A stretch of DNA of 64,000 nt, taken from assembly GCA_047967505.1 (NCBI GenBank), contig CM106539.1; one strand, 5' to 3'. Shown piece after piece: positions 45,857 to 57,583 of this stretch (position 1 is its first letter; the number at the start of each line of letters is the position of its first letter). The position numbers and the translations under genes were made by a program. This stretch comes from Dipteris shenzhenensis. Its lineage: Eukaryota > Polypodiophyta > Polypodiopsida > Gleicheniales. The notes beneath the pieces are model-generated. The model was given only the letters and a program-made list of their open reading frames with translations, did not search any database and was not told the DNA's origin.

Positions 45857-46915
45857 AGAGTTGGATCTATTTCTGGCCATTGAGGAAGAGTGTTCCTCAG
45901 TTCAAGAAGCTTCAACCACTGATTCATGGGTGTTGGATAGTGGTGCCTCCCGTCACATGACCTGCAAGAAGGGTCTATATTATTCCTTGCAGCCTCTACA
46001 GGAACCCATCACCATGATGGTTGGAAATAACACAAAATGCCCTATTGAGGGTACAGGTACGGTCTTGCTTCCATACTAACCTTGACCATGAGGTGAGGTT
46101 CAATAAGACAGGAGCAAAAATTCTGGATAGTGTTGGAAATCTTATTGGCATAGGAGTACGGAGGAACAACCTGTATGAGCTAAGTGCTCTTACAGCCACC
46201 GCTAGAGTGGGCACAAGCAGACTTTGGCATGAAATATTTGGCCACATCGGATTTGTAGTGCTGAAGGAGATGCAGAAGCAAGGTATGGTTGCTCACTTGC
46301 CTGCAGTAGCAAAAATCAAAGAACCGTGTGAAGCTTGCATGATGGGCAAGCAACAGAGAAAGGCATTCGCACAAGAAAGCAAGAATAGAGCAAACGCTCA
46401 TCTAGAGTTGGTGCATGTTAACTTGTGCGGTAAGATGCCTACACAGGCCTTGGGGGGATCTTCCTATTTTTTATTGATCGTTGACGACTATAGCAGGAAG
46501 ATGTGGGTGTACTTTCTTCACAAAAAGGCTCAAGATTTTGGTAAATTGAAAGAATGGCTACAGCTTGTTGAAAATGAAACAGGGAGAAAAGTGAAGAAAA
46601 TCAGATCGGATGGTGGTGGCGAGTTTATTTCTATAGAGTTTGGAGATTTTTGCAAGAGCAAAGGGATCAAGCGACAAACGACAACATCACATACGCCTTA
46701 GCAAAATTCAGTTGTTGAGTGCCGAATGTGGACCATCGTGGAGATGGGGAGGTGTATGTTAAAAGGTATTGGACTGCCAAACCACTTTTGGCCTGAGGCT
46801 GTTAATACTATGGTTAACATCATTAATCACAGCTATACAAAGGAACTCAAAGGTAAAACACCACATGAGGCTTACAGCGGTAAGAAGCCATTTGTCTCTG
46901 TGGGGATTAAAGGTC
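45857..46915 (+). pseudogene. Copia fragment of a different lineage (protease to integrase)
   Basis: Reads SWVLDSGASRHMTCKKGLYY (protease), RLWHEIFGHIGF and CEACMMGKQQRKAF (pre-integrase zinc region), VNLCGKMPT, VDDYSRKMWVYF, IRSDGGGEFIS and WPEAVNTMVNIINH (integrase). A frame change near 46060 and TAG at about 46699 break it. It starts inside the 3' LTR of element 1 and ends before the RT domain, so it is a fragment joined to element 1, not a nested full element. Confidence 0.85.
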
Positions 46916-47085
46916 ATTGTGCCTTTACCCCGGTTATGTACAATACTCAAACACATATATAAATGAATGAAAAAGAAGATTAGGGTGGTTTTGCACCCAC
47001 CAAAACTTGTGTGGCTCTCTGTCTCTCTCTCTTCTTCTTCCATTCATTGCTTCCGTTAAGAGCACTCTCAACTGGTATCAGAGCC
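46916..47085 (+). mobile_element. Truncated LTR end plus primer-binding site
   Basis: A TATA-like TATATAAAT (46956-46964) is followed by a C/T-rich transcribed-looking part, CACTCTCA, two bases, then TGGTATCAGAGCC at 47073-47085. This is the 3' part of another copia LTR and its tRNA-Met primer site. Confidence 0.6.
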
Positions 47086-47309
47086 ACGGGTGATTTAGCT
47101 GAGCGTGCGTGAATGCTTGAAGCTCAGCACCTCTGTGGGAGGAAGGAGAAGCTTTGTGGAAAGCTTTGTGGCTGACTTTACTTGCATCCGAGTGTGCAGA
47201 GACCTTGGAGGAACCTTTGGAAAAGTCACTTTGGCTTTACGAAGTGGTTTTGAGAGCCTGTTAAGTGGTTTGAAAGAAAAAGTCATTTTTTGAGCTTTTC
47301 CCTATTCCG

Positions 47310-48475
47310 TTCGATGACAGAGGTGCCCTCGTTGTGGTAGCCCCACTACTTTCCAACCACTCTTCAGAGATTGTGGCATAGGCCATGCCTGTATGGATTG
47401 TCCCATAAAAATTAAGGTCCCACAACAAATTGGATGTCCCAATCAGCATTATTGGAATGGACCATCAAAGTTTGGGGCCGGCAAGCGTAATATCACAACT
47501 TGTGAATGTAATTACATGCCAGCCAAAAAGAGGCCACCAAGGACCCTAATATTCCAATTCAATTAAGAGGACTTCTTTAAAAGAAAGCACAAGTGCCTCT
47601 ACCTCCACCAAGTAATGAGCAACCAAGCTCATCCACATTAACAACCGAACCTTAAATAAATGAAGCTCCATACTCGAATGCAGAAGTGGAGAAGACTCGA
47701 TTTCACGCACTTCAATAATGGGTACAAAAGAAACAAGCTTAATTTGAGACTGAGAAGCGAGCACAAGATCTAATCCGTAACTTGGTGCCATAGAGTATTG
47801 ATATTGTACTCGAGCCTCTATTCCAATAATAGAGTCCGTACCATAATGTACCGCCACGCCAACTTGAAGGGGCCGCACTCTCTAGCATTCTAAGTTGTCA
47901 TGTGTCAATTCCAATTGGAATCCTATTACGGAATTGTCCCAATCTCTGGGAGAGTTTCAAAGGCTGGATTGAACTCGCAAATCCACCTCCACCTATCGAA
48001 GACATAGAAGATATCCCTATGCGGATGGGTGAGAGGGATGACATATGCAACATCATTGTGTCTTTGATCCACAAGGCATATGATGAAGTCCAAGTCATAG
48101 TGGATGGTGAAGCAAGTATAAATGTCCTATCCAACGAGCTCTACGATGAATGGGGTCTCCCACCAATACAAAAGGATAATTTCAACATACGCCTTGCCAA
48201 TGATTCACGGGCAAAACCCTTGGGAATAGTAAATGGCACGTCAACAAAAGTCATAGGAATTCACTTTTCCCTTCAATTCACAATCTTCGATCTCTCTAAG
48301 AAATCATATTAAATCTTTCTGGGACGTCCTTGGTTGCGTGAAGCATCAGTCCTCCATGATTCGGGAACTGAGAGACCGACAATCCAAAATTGCAACACTG
48401 CAGTCAGAGTGAATGTAGGGACAGCAGTAATAAAACTAATTGTGCCTAGAGTGTTGAATGAAATTGAAGGACAAA
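47310..48475 (+). pseudogene. Ty3-like gag zinc finger and aspartic protease remnant
   Basis: At 47318-47410 the plus strand reads RCPRCGSPTTFQPLFRDCG and IGHACMDCPIK, a Cys-rich gag-type finger. At 47902-48312 a frame reads VQVIVDGEASINVLSNELYD, FNIRLANDSRAKPLGIV and, past a stop, FLGRPWLREA. This is the layout of a retroelement protease (D-S/T-G-A-S changed to D-G-E-A-S, then I-L-G-R-x-W-L). The catalytic motif is altered and the frame is broken by TAA at 48310, so it is dead. Confidence 0.6.
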
Positions 48476-48481
48476 TTCATG

Positions 48482-48711
48482 TATGTGTGTGTGTGCATAT
48501 GGGCTAGGAGTGTGTGAGTGTAGGTGTGCTAAAAGGTTCTAGTGTGATTGAGAGAATCAGGGAGTGATTATAGGATCTAAGGATTCCATCTTGAGATCAT
48601 TGATGATGTCACAGATGTATGCTCTCTTGCCTATATATTGGGCTTTCTCCATGAATAAAGAAATGTTCATTGTTCAAGTTCCATTGATGCTCTAATATTT
48701 GGTATCAGAGC
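48482..48711 (+). mobile_element. Candidate short LTR with primer-binding site
   Basis: From TGTATGTGTG, with a TATATATTGG promoter-like box (about 48632) and a 3' AATAAAG signal, to TGGTATCAGAGC at 48700-48711. The LTR ends are not sharply defined. Downstream (48730-49030) the leader has no ORF and is C/T-rich. Confidence 0.5.
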
Positions 48712-50226
48712 TAGCTTATAAGCCTCCATGAGCCTAGTCTAGAACTCTACCTCTAGGACCCTAGATTCTCCTAGATTCCTCATCTTCTCCAAATGGAGGT
48801 TTCTCTTCTACCTTCCTTCCTCAAATGCCTTAAGCTTGTTCTCCTCCTACAAGCCACCATTGCCCATGTCCTCTCTTCTGTAGCTTCCCCTCGTTAGGGC
48901 GCACATCCACCTGGGAGAAATTTTGGAACTTGAGCTTCTACAGCCCATGCCGCCTTTTTCTTCAGCCCGCGCTATTTCTACAAATTGCGCTTGCTAGAGC
49001 CACCATTTATCAAATGCTCTGAGGAGAGGTTAGGCAAACTTATGAGCCAGCCGCTGGTGAATTTTGAAGGCAAATGGTCAAGTAAATGAGGCGTATCGAC
49101 GAAAAAACCAGTTAGATTTGGAGCTTCTGGCTATGGTGACCTGACACATTTTTTGGCTCAAGCTTGGTATTGGCTATTCTCCATCAGTAGACCCTTCATT
49201 GTGACAAAAGTACCATGGTGGTAGTAGGACTACACCTTTTGGTAAGGACAGATGACCACGATTTGGTGGGACTCTAGACTCCTTTTGTATTTGTCTTTCG
49301 GATGGAAATATACTTTTGTTGGTTCTATATCTCTGTCAGAGCATTGTCTATTTACTGGCTTGCACACTTATGTATGTTGAATACACACACTTCTGTGTGA
49401 CTTCCTAGGCTATCTATCAATCTTCCACTGTGGGTACCCTCCGTTTTGGAGGCTAACGGAGATAGACACTAAGAGAGCTCGTACGGCTGAGAGGGGGGCT
49501 GGGGCAAAGGGGATGAGAGAGGGCTGAGAATTAAGGGGTGCTAGAGAGGTCTAAGAGAACACTAAGCAAATAAGACAGCTCAGAGAGAGGGCAAGGGCTG
49601 AGGGCAATCAGAGAGCCATTCCAGGAGTCGTAAAACATCTCAAACGCTTCGAATGGCACCTTAGCATTAGGCGCACACGGCACCTTAGCATTAGGCACAC
49701 ACTTCAACTATGAGAGGGCTGTAAGGTGGTGCTGTAGAGGCTGTTGCTGGGATTGAAGGGCTAGAACCTGCTGTTCCTGATGATGAGGAATGAGAATCTT
49801 GAGGCCTTTTATAGGCCAGCCTCCCCCACATCTGAACCAACTGACTGACAGGGCCAACCGACCCCACTGGCCGCCGAAACTGCCTACCTGCTGATGTGGC
49901 AGTCAACTGACCTTGGGTCTTTGTGGCAGCCAGCCAACTGCCTCGTAGTAGTCTGCTGCTGTACCTCCGTCGCCTGCTGATGACTTGTAGCTGCTGTGCA
50001 GCTTAGTCCTATACCTTATATGCTGCTAGAACTGCATTTTCAAGAAAAGTTCATTCAGCTTTTTATGTGTGTGAATGACTTGTACTCCCAAATCTGCATT
50101 TGGAGGAATGGTTCTTTCAGCTTTGCAGATAAGGGAATGCCTTGTATTCCTCAGCTAAAACCAATGCACCACCAACATCAGTCCACCAACTCTTTCCTGG
50201 CTTCTTCCATGCTTGTTCTTCCACTC
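48712..50226. other. Retroelement leader and spacer
   Basis: No coding sequence recognised. GGCACCTTAGCATTAGGC(G/A)CACAC is tandemly duplicated at about 49658-49706. On the minus strand a CCTATAAAAGG box lies near 49808-49818, with C-rich sequence after it, and could be the promoter of an old LTR in that orientation. Confidence 0.4.
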
Positions 50227-52314
50227 TCATGGCTTTAATCTTCCTCTCTCCTCGTGCATTTGAGCATCTGCATAGATGTTAGACATCAAAACATAAGCTA
50301 CAGCATCCTTTTCATCCAATTGAACAGCATATTCAAAGATTAGTCTTCCGAGCTCCGCATTACCCCACTTTCGACAAGCACCCAACACTGTATGCCACAC
50401 TGCAAGATTAGGATGGAAAGGCATCTTCTTTGCCATTGCTACAGCCTCATCTAATAGGCCTGCACGGCCAAGAAGGTCAATCATGCAAGTGTGGTGCTCA
50501 ATACTTGGAGTGATGCCATAAACTTCGCTCATGGCCTCAAAGTATTTCTGGCCCTTATCCACTAGACCCGTGTGGCTGCACACAGTGAGAACAATAGAGA
50601 ATGTGACCCGATTTGGCATTACCCCTTCACCTCTCATTGTCTCAAGCATATGGAAGACAATCACACCTTCTCCTAGCTGGGCATATCCTGCCATTAGTGC
50701 AGTCCAAGACACCACGTCTTGAACTGGCAGCCTGTCAAATGCTTCCTGTGCTTCTGGAAGCAAGCCACATTGCGCATACATATCCACCAAGGTGTTACCA
50801 ACAAAAAGATCCCTTTCCAGCCCCTTTCCTGCAACCGCCGTGTGTATTTCTCGGCCTTTGTCTATGGCTCCTATGCTGCCACAAGCTCTCAAGCTGCAAA
50901 CGAATGTGACAGCGTCTGGAGCAAGACCCTCTAGTTGCATCTGTTCAAGACAGTTCAGCGCTTCCTCCTCAAGCCCATGCTCAGCATATCCTACCATTAG
51001 TGCAGTCCACGAGAGTACATTTCGGACTGGCAGCTTGACAATTGCTTCCCATGCTTCTGCAAGTACGGCACATTTGGCATACATATCCACCAACGCGCTA
51101 CCAAGAGGAAGATCTGTTTCCAACCCCTTTCTGGCTATCTCGGCATGTATCTCTCGGCCCTTGTCTATGGCTCCTATGCTGCCACAAGCTTTCAAGATGC
51201 AAACAAATGTGACAGCATCTGGAGCAAGACCCTCAAGTTGCATCTGTTCAAGGCAATTTAGTGCTTCCTCACCACACCCGTCCTCGGCATATCCTGCCAT
51301 TAGTGCAGTCCATGAGAGCGAGTTTCGAACTGGCAGCTTGTCAAATGCCTCCCGTGCTTCTACAAGAGAACCACATTTTGCGTACATATCCACCAGGGTG
51401 CTGCCAACAAATAAATTTTTTTCCAGCCTTTTTCTGGCTACCTTGGCGTGTATTTCTCGGCCCTTATCTATGGCTCCCATGCTGCCACAAGCCTTCAAGC
51501 TGCAAACAAACGTGACAGCATCAGGAGAGAGACCCTCAAATTGCATCTGTTCAAGACAGTTTAGCACTTCCTTACCAAGCCCATGCTCAGCATATCCTGC
51601 CATTAGTGCAGTCCACAAAACGACATCTCGAACCGGTAGATTGTCGAACACTTCCTGTGCTTCTGCCAGCAAGCCACATTTGGCATACATATCCACCAAG
51701 GTGCTGCCGACAAAACTTTCTCTTTCCAGCCCCTTTCTGGCAATCTCGACATGTATTTCTTGGCCTCTTTGTGCATCTTCCAGCCTAGCACAAGCCTTCA
51801 GCACAGCCATGAAAGTATACTTGCTAGGATGTACAGAATCCTTTTGCATTTTCTGGTAGAGGTCAAGAGCATGCAGTGATTCCCCACATTCAGCATAACC
51901 CACGATGAGAGAAGTCCAAGAATATACATTTCGATCAACCAACTTGTTAAAAGCCTTCTGAGCTTCGCACATGCTTCCAACTTGAACCAACATTGGAATA
52001 AGGTAGTTCCCAAAAGATCTATGACCTTCCAGCCCATTTTTGCGTAGGTAAGCACAAAAGCGCTTGGTATAAGCTACATTTTTCTCTATTCTGCACTTAT
52101 GCAAGATGCGTGTAAGGTTTTGAATTGAAGGCAGATGGGCCATCCGTTCCATAGATGTCAGTGCCTCCTCTAAGCTGAGCATTTGCCAGGCACTCTTCTT
52201 GTGCAGTTCTTGTTGTTTCAGCTTATCCACCTTTACTGCAGGCCTGAAGGCAGCCTTCCCATGCTCCAAGCCATGGTGTTCAGCCTGACATCCTTTGGCC
52301 TTTTTCACGAGCAT
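50227..52314 (-). CDS. PLS-class pentatricopeptide repeat protein, ending in a short E motif
   Basis: Intronless 695-residue PPR protein. Such proteins bind specific organellar RNAs for editing, splicing or stability; mitochondrial or plastid targeting is likely but the N-terminus (Lys-rich, MLVKKAKGCQ) is not a classic transit peptide. Repeats begin near residue 100 (FGNYLIPMLVQVGSM). PLS-type triplets run to about 560, the last three of them tandem 101-residue units (257-357, 358-458, 459-559). The protein then has FHPNLAVWHTVLGACRKWGN and VAYVLMSNIYADA, an E1 motif. It stops at ERGRLKP just where E2 and DYW domains would start, so it is an E-type or truncated member; without DYW it would need a partner deaminase for editing. 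The frame is fully open. The short spacer and the lack of an upstream in-frame ATG support the chosen start. Confidence 0.93.
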   Translation of the reverse strand: MLVKKAKGCQAEHHGLEHGKAAFRPAVKVDKLKQQELHKKSAWQMLSLEEALTSMERMAHLPSIQNLTRILHKCRIEKNVAYTKRFCAYLRKNGLEGHRSFGNYLIPMLVQVGSMCEAQKAFNKLVDRNVYSWTSLIVGYAECGESLHALDLYQKMQKDSVHPSKYTFMAVLKACARLEDAQRGQEIHVEIARKGLERESFVGSTLVDMYAKCGLLAEAQEVFDNLPVRDVVLWTALMAGYAEHGLGKEVLNCLEQMQFEGLSPDAVTFVCSLKACGSMGAIDKGREIHAKVARKRLEKNLFVGSTLVDMYAKCGSLVEAREAFDKLPVRNSLSWTALMAGYAEDGCGEEALNCLEQMQLEGLAPDAVTFVCILKACGSIGAIDKGREIHAEIARKGLETDLPLGSALVDMYAKCAVLAEAWEAIVKLPVRNVLSWTALMVGYAEHGLEEEALNCLEQMQLEGLAPDAVTFVCSLRACGSIGAIDKGREIHTAVAGKGLERDLFVGNTLVDMYAQCGLLPEAQEAFDRLPVQDVVSWTALMAGYAQLGEGVIVFHMLETMRGEGVMPNRVTFSIVLTVCSHTGLVDKGQKYFEAMSEVYGITPSIEHHTCMIDLLGRAGLLDEAVAMAKKMPFHPNLAVWHTVLGACRKWGNAELGRLIFEYAVQLDEKDAVAYVLMSNIYADAQMHEERGRLKP

Positions 52315-52729
52315 GTCTTTAGCCCAACCTGGATTGTAGCAGCCACCTATCCATAGCGACTCCTTGGTAAGCTTATGGCTGAAGCCTGGATATATTAGGT
52401 TTGTCTGTTGTTAAGATTCATAAGAGACTCGTCAGACTAGCCAATCTACAGGTTTATCTGCGCAAATCATTCAGTTCAGATTCATCGCACACTTAACTTT
52501 GAGCTTTCGGTTGTCCCACCACTGGGAGGGATCCGTGTAGTCCTTCCATAAACGCTCGGTCCCTGACGTACCTGCCAAGCATGACCCAGAATTGGGTGCC
52601 ACCACATAAAAACCCTTTTCGCTGATCAGCGAAAATAAGAACAGTCGTCCTTATCCGGTTTACGACTAAATCACCCATGTCAAGATAGAGAGAAATCTTG
52701 GCCTAGATTTTCTCAATTTCCAGTTGCAT

Positions 52730-52783
<54 letters not shown>

Positions 52784-53330
52784 TGCACACAGAGACAGAG
52801 ACAGAGAGAGAACAAGCAAAGAACAAAGGAAAAAAGAGAGTTTGTAAGCGACTTTGTACAAAATTAAGAGTAAATGAGAAAAGAATCTCTTAGTAAATAC
52901 TAAGCTTTGAAATCCTAACGAAACAACAAAATCTTTGATAGCAAAAGGGAATAAACAAACCAGACAATAAGAATAAGAAATGCGAAGAGAGAGAGAGAGA
53001 GAGAGAGAATTAAATCAGGTTGAATTTCCAAGACACCCAAAAAGAGGAAATGCATAATACACAACCTAACCCGAAAAGAAGAAGAAATACATAATACACT
53101 AAGGATGAAAGTACCTGCATGCCCGCATTCTTCCACTACCACTCTTTTGACGTCGGGGGAAGGAATAGAAGAGTAATGGCTTGCGTGCCTGCGCGCTAAC
53201 CAGTCGGAGTGGGGATGGCGGCTGCATAGTTTCTTGGTGGTTGCGTCCGAAGTATGACACGAATCTCTGCCTCCTCCTCCTCCTGGGCATATGTTCATCA
53301 TCATCTTGAAGGAACGCTAGCATCTATGAA
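52315..53330 (-). other. PPR 5' flank with (GT)n-(GA)n repeat
   Basis: Holds a (GT)17-like run and (GA) run at about 52733-52785 and another (GA) run at 52988-53007. Minus-strand frames at 53323-53099 (MLAFLQDDDEHMPRRRRRQR) are open but I see no family or splice support. Could be the PPR 5' UTR region. Confidence 0.4.
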
Positions 53331-54461
53331 CGAAAACTGAACCAAAAAGTTGCTTAGCCTTTACTTCTTGTATGCATTTTAGCCAAATGACTTTAAGAAG
53401 CTGTATCCATTACACACGAGAAAATTTTGTTTTCCAGCTCTAGAATGCATGTGTGGAGTCACAACACTCTTGTAGGAGCAAAGTTGGAGGGCACTTTTTG
53501 GAAGATTTCTTTACAATTGTGCAGGAAGCACTGAAATTGACCTACACATGAAAACCCTTCAAATTTGAGGCCTCATGTGTCACCAAAACCACAACAGGCC
53601 TTGCTAGCCAAATGCATTAGATTGCAATGTAAGTCATAGAGTAATCCATCCCAATATACTTAATATGAACCTTAGAGTATAGTGTTTATACATACGTTAC
53701 AAGCTTAAGGAATCACAAGTGGCAACAATGTTTCCAACATTTTTCCCTTGCAAAAGTAATTTGAAGAGTATTGGATAAAACACGACATTATAAAAGGAGT
53801 TAGATAGACGGAAAAGAGACGTGTGGGAGCAAGAGAGAAGTGTTATGTCAATTGTAATACCAATAATGGTGGAAATCATAGTGCTCGGTAATGCTTTTGT
53901 TAGTGGCCTTAAGGGCTACGGTCTAGGACCGTTTGTAGGCTTAGGCATTAACGATGCAAAGGGAGGCCCATGAGAGGGCTTTCATTAAGGATTCTTCGAA
54001 CACATGGCATCAAAACAGAGAGAGTCCATACAAGAAAGAGGTCTCTTCTATGGACACTTGAAAAAGAAAGGCTCGAGAAGTGCACAAGAAGACAGTAGTA
54101 GGCAAGAGAGTTTAGGGAACCCATGGCTAGGAGATGAATTCAAGACAAACCCTCTATAAGTTCATCTTTCACTAGTATTAGAGCCCGTAGGTGATGGTTT
54201 TGGGGATTGGGGAGGCATTATATGCAAAGAGAGCTTCAATTGCAAGTACTCAAGCTATTATTTTGGTAGCATGATCATGAAGTAGAGGAGCCTCAAGCAT
54301 CTCTTAGGGGCTCATTAGCATTCAATTATTTCAACCAATATCAACAATTCGCATTATCAGATGCAAGTTTTAGAATATTTCCTGGCTTGTACAAAGCAAG
54401 GTTGAGGTGAAACATGTAGCCACGATCAACTTGCAATAAAAAGAATTTTGAGGGAGGAAAG
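53331..54461. other. Spacer containing retroelement-like leader sequence
   Basis: At about 54168 TAGTATTAGAGCCC resembles a diverged tRNA-Met primer site, and GAGGGAGGAAAG at 54450-54461 resembles a polypurine tract directly before the LTR that follows. The 290 bp between them could be what is left of a non-autonomous element. No ORF. Confidence 0.35.
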
Positions 54462-54791
54462 TGTTGGGAATGGTGTGATCAAGGGCTTGTCCTATGATCA
54501 TGTGTGTGTGTGGCACACTAGGTGCTATGATGTGTCATAGTCTATGACATAAGTGATGATGTAATGCAAAGGCCCCCACATGGGGAGGTGCCTTTGATTT
54601 AGGAGTCCCTATGATGTAGGGAATGATTTCCTTTGATGTAGGAGAGGTGCCTATGATCTAGTCTACCCTCTCTCCCATTCTATAAAAGAGAGGACTTCCT
54701 CTCAAGTCAATGGAACATTTTGCCATTTGATTCCCACACTCTTCTCCATGATGTTCTTCTCTCCCACTTCCCAACATGTGGCATTAGAGCC
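54462..54791 (+). mobile_element. LTR with 9-bp inverted ends and primer site
   Basis: A 315-bp LTR from TGTTGGGAA (54462) to TTCCCAACA (54776), perfect inverted ends. It contains TATAAAAG at about 54682 and is followed after two bases by TGGCATTAGAGCC (54779-54791), a variant tRNA-Met primer site. A polypurine-like run abuts its left side. No matching target duplication, so it is not a simple solo LTR. Confidence 0.7.
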
Positions 54792-55379
54792 AGGTTGAGC
54801 CTCATTCTAGCTTCAATATGCCACCTCATTACCTTCTTCTCCACCCTCCACCTTCTTCTTCATTTTTGCCCCCTTTTCCATCAGTTTTTGCTTAGCTTTG
54901 TTCTCTGCCATTACAAGACCATTCCCAGAGCCCTCTAAGCTGAAGTATCCTCCACCTGGGGTGCACCTCTGGCTCAAAGTGTTTCCTAACATTTTGCTTC
55001 TGTAGCCCATGCCGTCATGTTCTTTGTTCGTCAACCTTTTGTGTAATTCTGTCCATTGCCTCAACCATACTCTAATCCTTCGAGTCACGAGTGAGGGACA
55101 CTATAAGCTACCTTGTGTCCAAGTTTGAGGACCAAAGCTTGCTAGAGCGAGGAGAATTTACATAAAGACCAGTTGAGGAAGGCACACTTCTCCCTGACAG
55201 AATGGCACATATTCCACCTAAGCTCTATGCTAGACTTACTTTGGTATTCAAGCTTTACTTTTGCACAGAAAGCCCTTTCAATATCTTCTCCAGTTGTGTG
55301 AATTCAGTCCTCCAAGTTGAGTTAGTACTCTGCAAGGCATTTTGACAGTTTTTTGGATGTTTGATGGATATGTTGCCAA
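54792..55379. other. Leader after the 54.5-kb LTR
   Basis: C/T-rich, non-coding. It resembles the leader after 48711 in style (shared words such as CTTCTGTAGCCCATGCCG), which suggests related elements. Confidence 0.4.
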
Positions 55380-56232
55380 CTACAATTCTTCCCTGATAAA
55401 TCGCATGGTCCACTCCTCTTTCAATTCCAACATTAGATCAGGATGTCCTTGCCGATAAATTGATGCCTCGACAATAGGACTGTGAGTCCCATTGCGCAAA
55501 TCATCATCCATTGCTTCCCATTGCAGGTTCTTCCATCTAAACCTTCTATATGTGAAAGTCATGCAGAGATTTTGCCTTCCAATGAAATACATGCAAAATT
55601 CAGAATCTGTTAATACATACTATCCTGACCATTTTTTATTCAAACAAGAATCGTAAGATTTGCTCAACAAAATGCCACATCTGAAGTGTTCAGTCAACAT
55701 TGTACTAAATCTTCAACAGGACATGTTCTTGTTGTCCATCCATTATCAAATAGCTTAGACAACCAGTCCAATTCTAAGCTCTTGCAAGTGTAAGTAATCT
55801 TTGTTTTTCTTAATTGCCTACAACTTGCAAAGAAATCAACAAAGCATGGAAATGGAAGAAACCAGGTCAACCTAGCATTTCTTCCACCAGTAGTTGGCTT
55901 CATAGCATTTCTCACATCATTAAACATTCTATTTCTATATGATTCACTTATCTCCATGCTTGGAAGCAGCCATTTTGGACTATCAAAAGAGGGCAAGGGA
56001 AGAGATTCTAAACTACCATACTGAGACCATACTATCCTTCTTCATTTGGCACAATGAACATTGAGTCATAGAAGAAGATGCCGTCCTTTTTTAATTCTGA
56101 TGGTGTGTGACCTTCATACTGAAGACTCCCGATCTCAACATGAAGGACATGCAACACCCCAGTTACGCATGCTGCAGGCTCCCACTCTTTGTAAGTAGAT
56201 GGATATAAGTCTGTAAAACAAATACAAGGCAT
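55380..56232 (-). pseudogene. Broken minus-strand coding fragments, unrecognised
   Basis: Three frames with protein-like composition follow each other: TYKEWEPAACVTGVLHVLHVEI and DGIFFYDSMFIVPNEEG (56232-56032), SLPLPSFDSPKWLLPSMEIS and LTWFLPFPCFVDFFASCRQL (56010-55694), and FIGRQNLCMTFTYRRFRWKNL with HPDLMLELKEEWTMRFI (55592-55380). They could be exons or frameshifted parts of one transposon-type gene. I do not recognise the family. Confidence 0.35.
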
Positions 56233-56639
56233 AAGAAAGTTGTGTCAAAGTCCCCAAATAAATGCAAATACTCTAAAATGGATATGAAGTACTAGTACAC
56301 TTTGAAAAACTTACAATTGGGCCTACAATAGTCCTACATTCGGATGCATGTATATGTTTGCATGGGTAAAGACATGCTGAATATATACCTGTGTCACTAT
56401 GTCACTGCCAGCACGCACGATTAGTGGATTGCATTGTGATCCAAGAATATTTCCTGTAGAGCTGAGGAATTCATTCCCCATGCTCATCCTTAACATTCTT
56501 CAATACAACATACTATAAACTACTTCTATATCTATCATTTTCTACTTCCATAGTTTTTGCCCCTGTACCATATGATTAAAATGAGATCTTTCTACCTCTT
56601 CCTACTTCCATAGACCCTCAAAATTTATGTCTTCTCTTC

Positions 56640-56672
56640 TCTCTTTCTCTATCCCTCTCTTTCTCTCTTTGC

Positions 56673-56737
<65 letters not shown>

Positions 56738-57002
56738 CCCTTTAACTAAACCTCTCACAAAAACAAACAAAATATTATTTCAAAAAACATAGAATACTTC
56801 TCTCTCTGTCAATCAGTCTTCCAAGGTACCCCTCACACAGACAAACATCAAAATATTTTGAAATACTTAGTTTGCGATGCTCTCTTCCTGCTCTGTTTCT
56901 CCACAAACAAAGAAAACATTATCAATGTCATATCACTCTCTCTCTCCCTCCCAAAACTCTTTGATTAGGATCTCTTTTTCTTCCTTCTTTCTCAAATACT
57001 TC
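56640..57002. repeat. (CT)n tract and C/T-rich flank
   Basis: A (CT) run of about 75 bp (56672-56735) within pyrimidine-rich DNA. No gene. Confidence 0.9.
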
Positions 57003-57252
57003 TAAAACCTAGCAATTTGAAATACAATCTCTGTCTCTCTCCCTCAATCATCTCCTTGACGGAAGAAAACATAGCAGTTCGAAATATAATCTCTCTCTCT
57101 CTCTCTCTCACTCTCTCTCTCTCTCTCTCTCTTTTCCCTTCCTCTATCTACCTCTCCTATACTAGCAAAGAAGAAAATGACTATTTTATGTCTCTCTCCC
57201 TCACTCATCCCCTCAAACAGATTAAAAAACATAGCAGTTACAAATATAATCG

Positions 57253-57296
<44 letters not shown>

Positions 57297-57420
57297 CCCT
57301 CCTATACTAATGAAGAAACAAATGACATTTTATGTCTCTCTCCCTCACTCATTCCCTCAAATAGAAAAAAACATAGCAGTTCGAAAGAATCTCTCTCTCT
57401 CTCTCTCTCTCTGCTAGAAA
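57003..57420 (+). repeat. 150-bp minisatellite, three units with (CT)n
   Basis: Each unit has TCTCTCTCCCTCA(A/C)TCAT, AACATAGCAGTT(C/A)(G/C)AAA, then a (CT)n run and a CCTATACTA-type spacer; starts near 57028, 57187 and 57332. The ORFs across it are artefacts. Confidence 0.8.
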
Positions 57421-57583
57421 GTGGCGAGAATGAATGTTTGAAATGTTTTGGAAGAGAGAGAATAGGAAGAGTGCTGGTTAGAAAGTCAAAGTTTGGGCCA
57501 AATGGTTGAACCAAATGGAAAATGTGAGCATAGTTCTAGCTAGGGGATAGTTTGCCATGGGAGGAAAACAAGGAGGCCTGACA

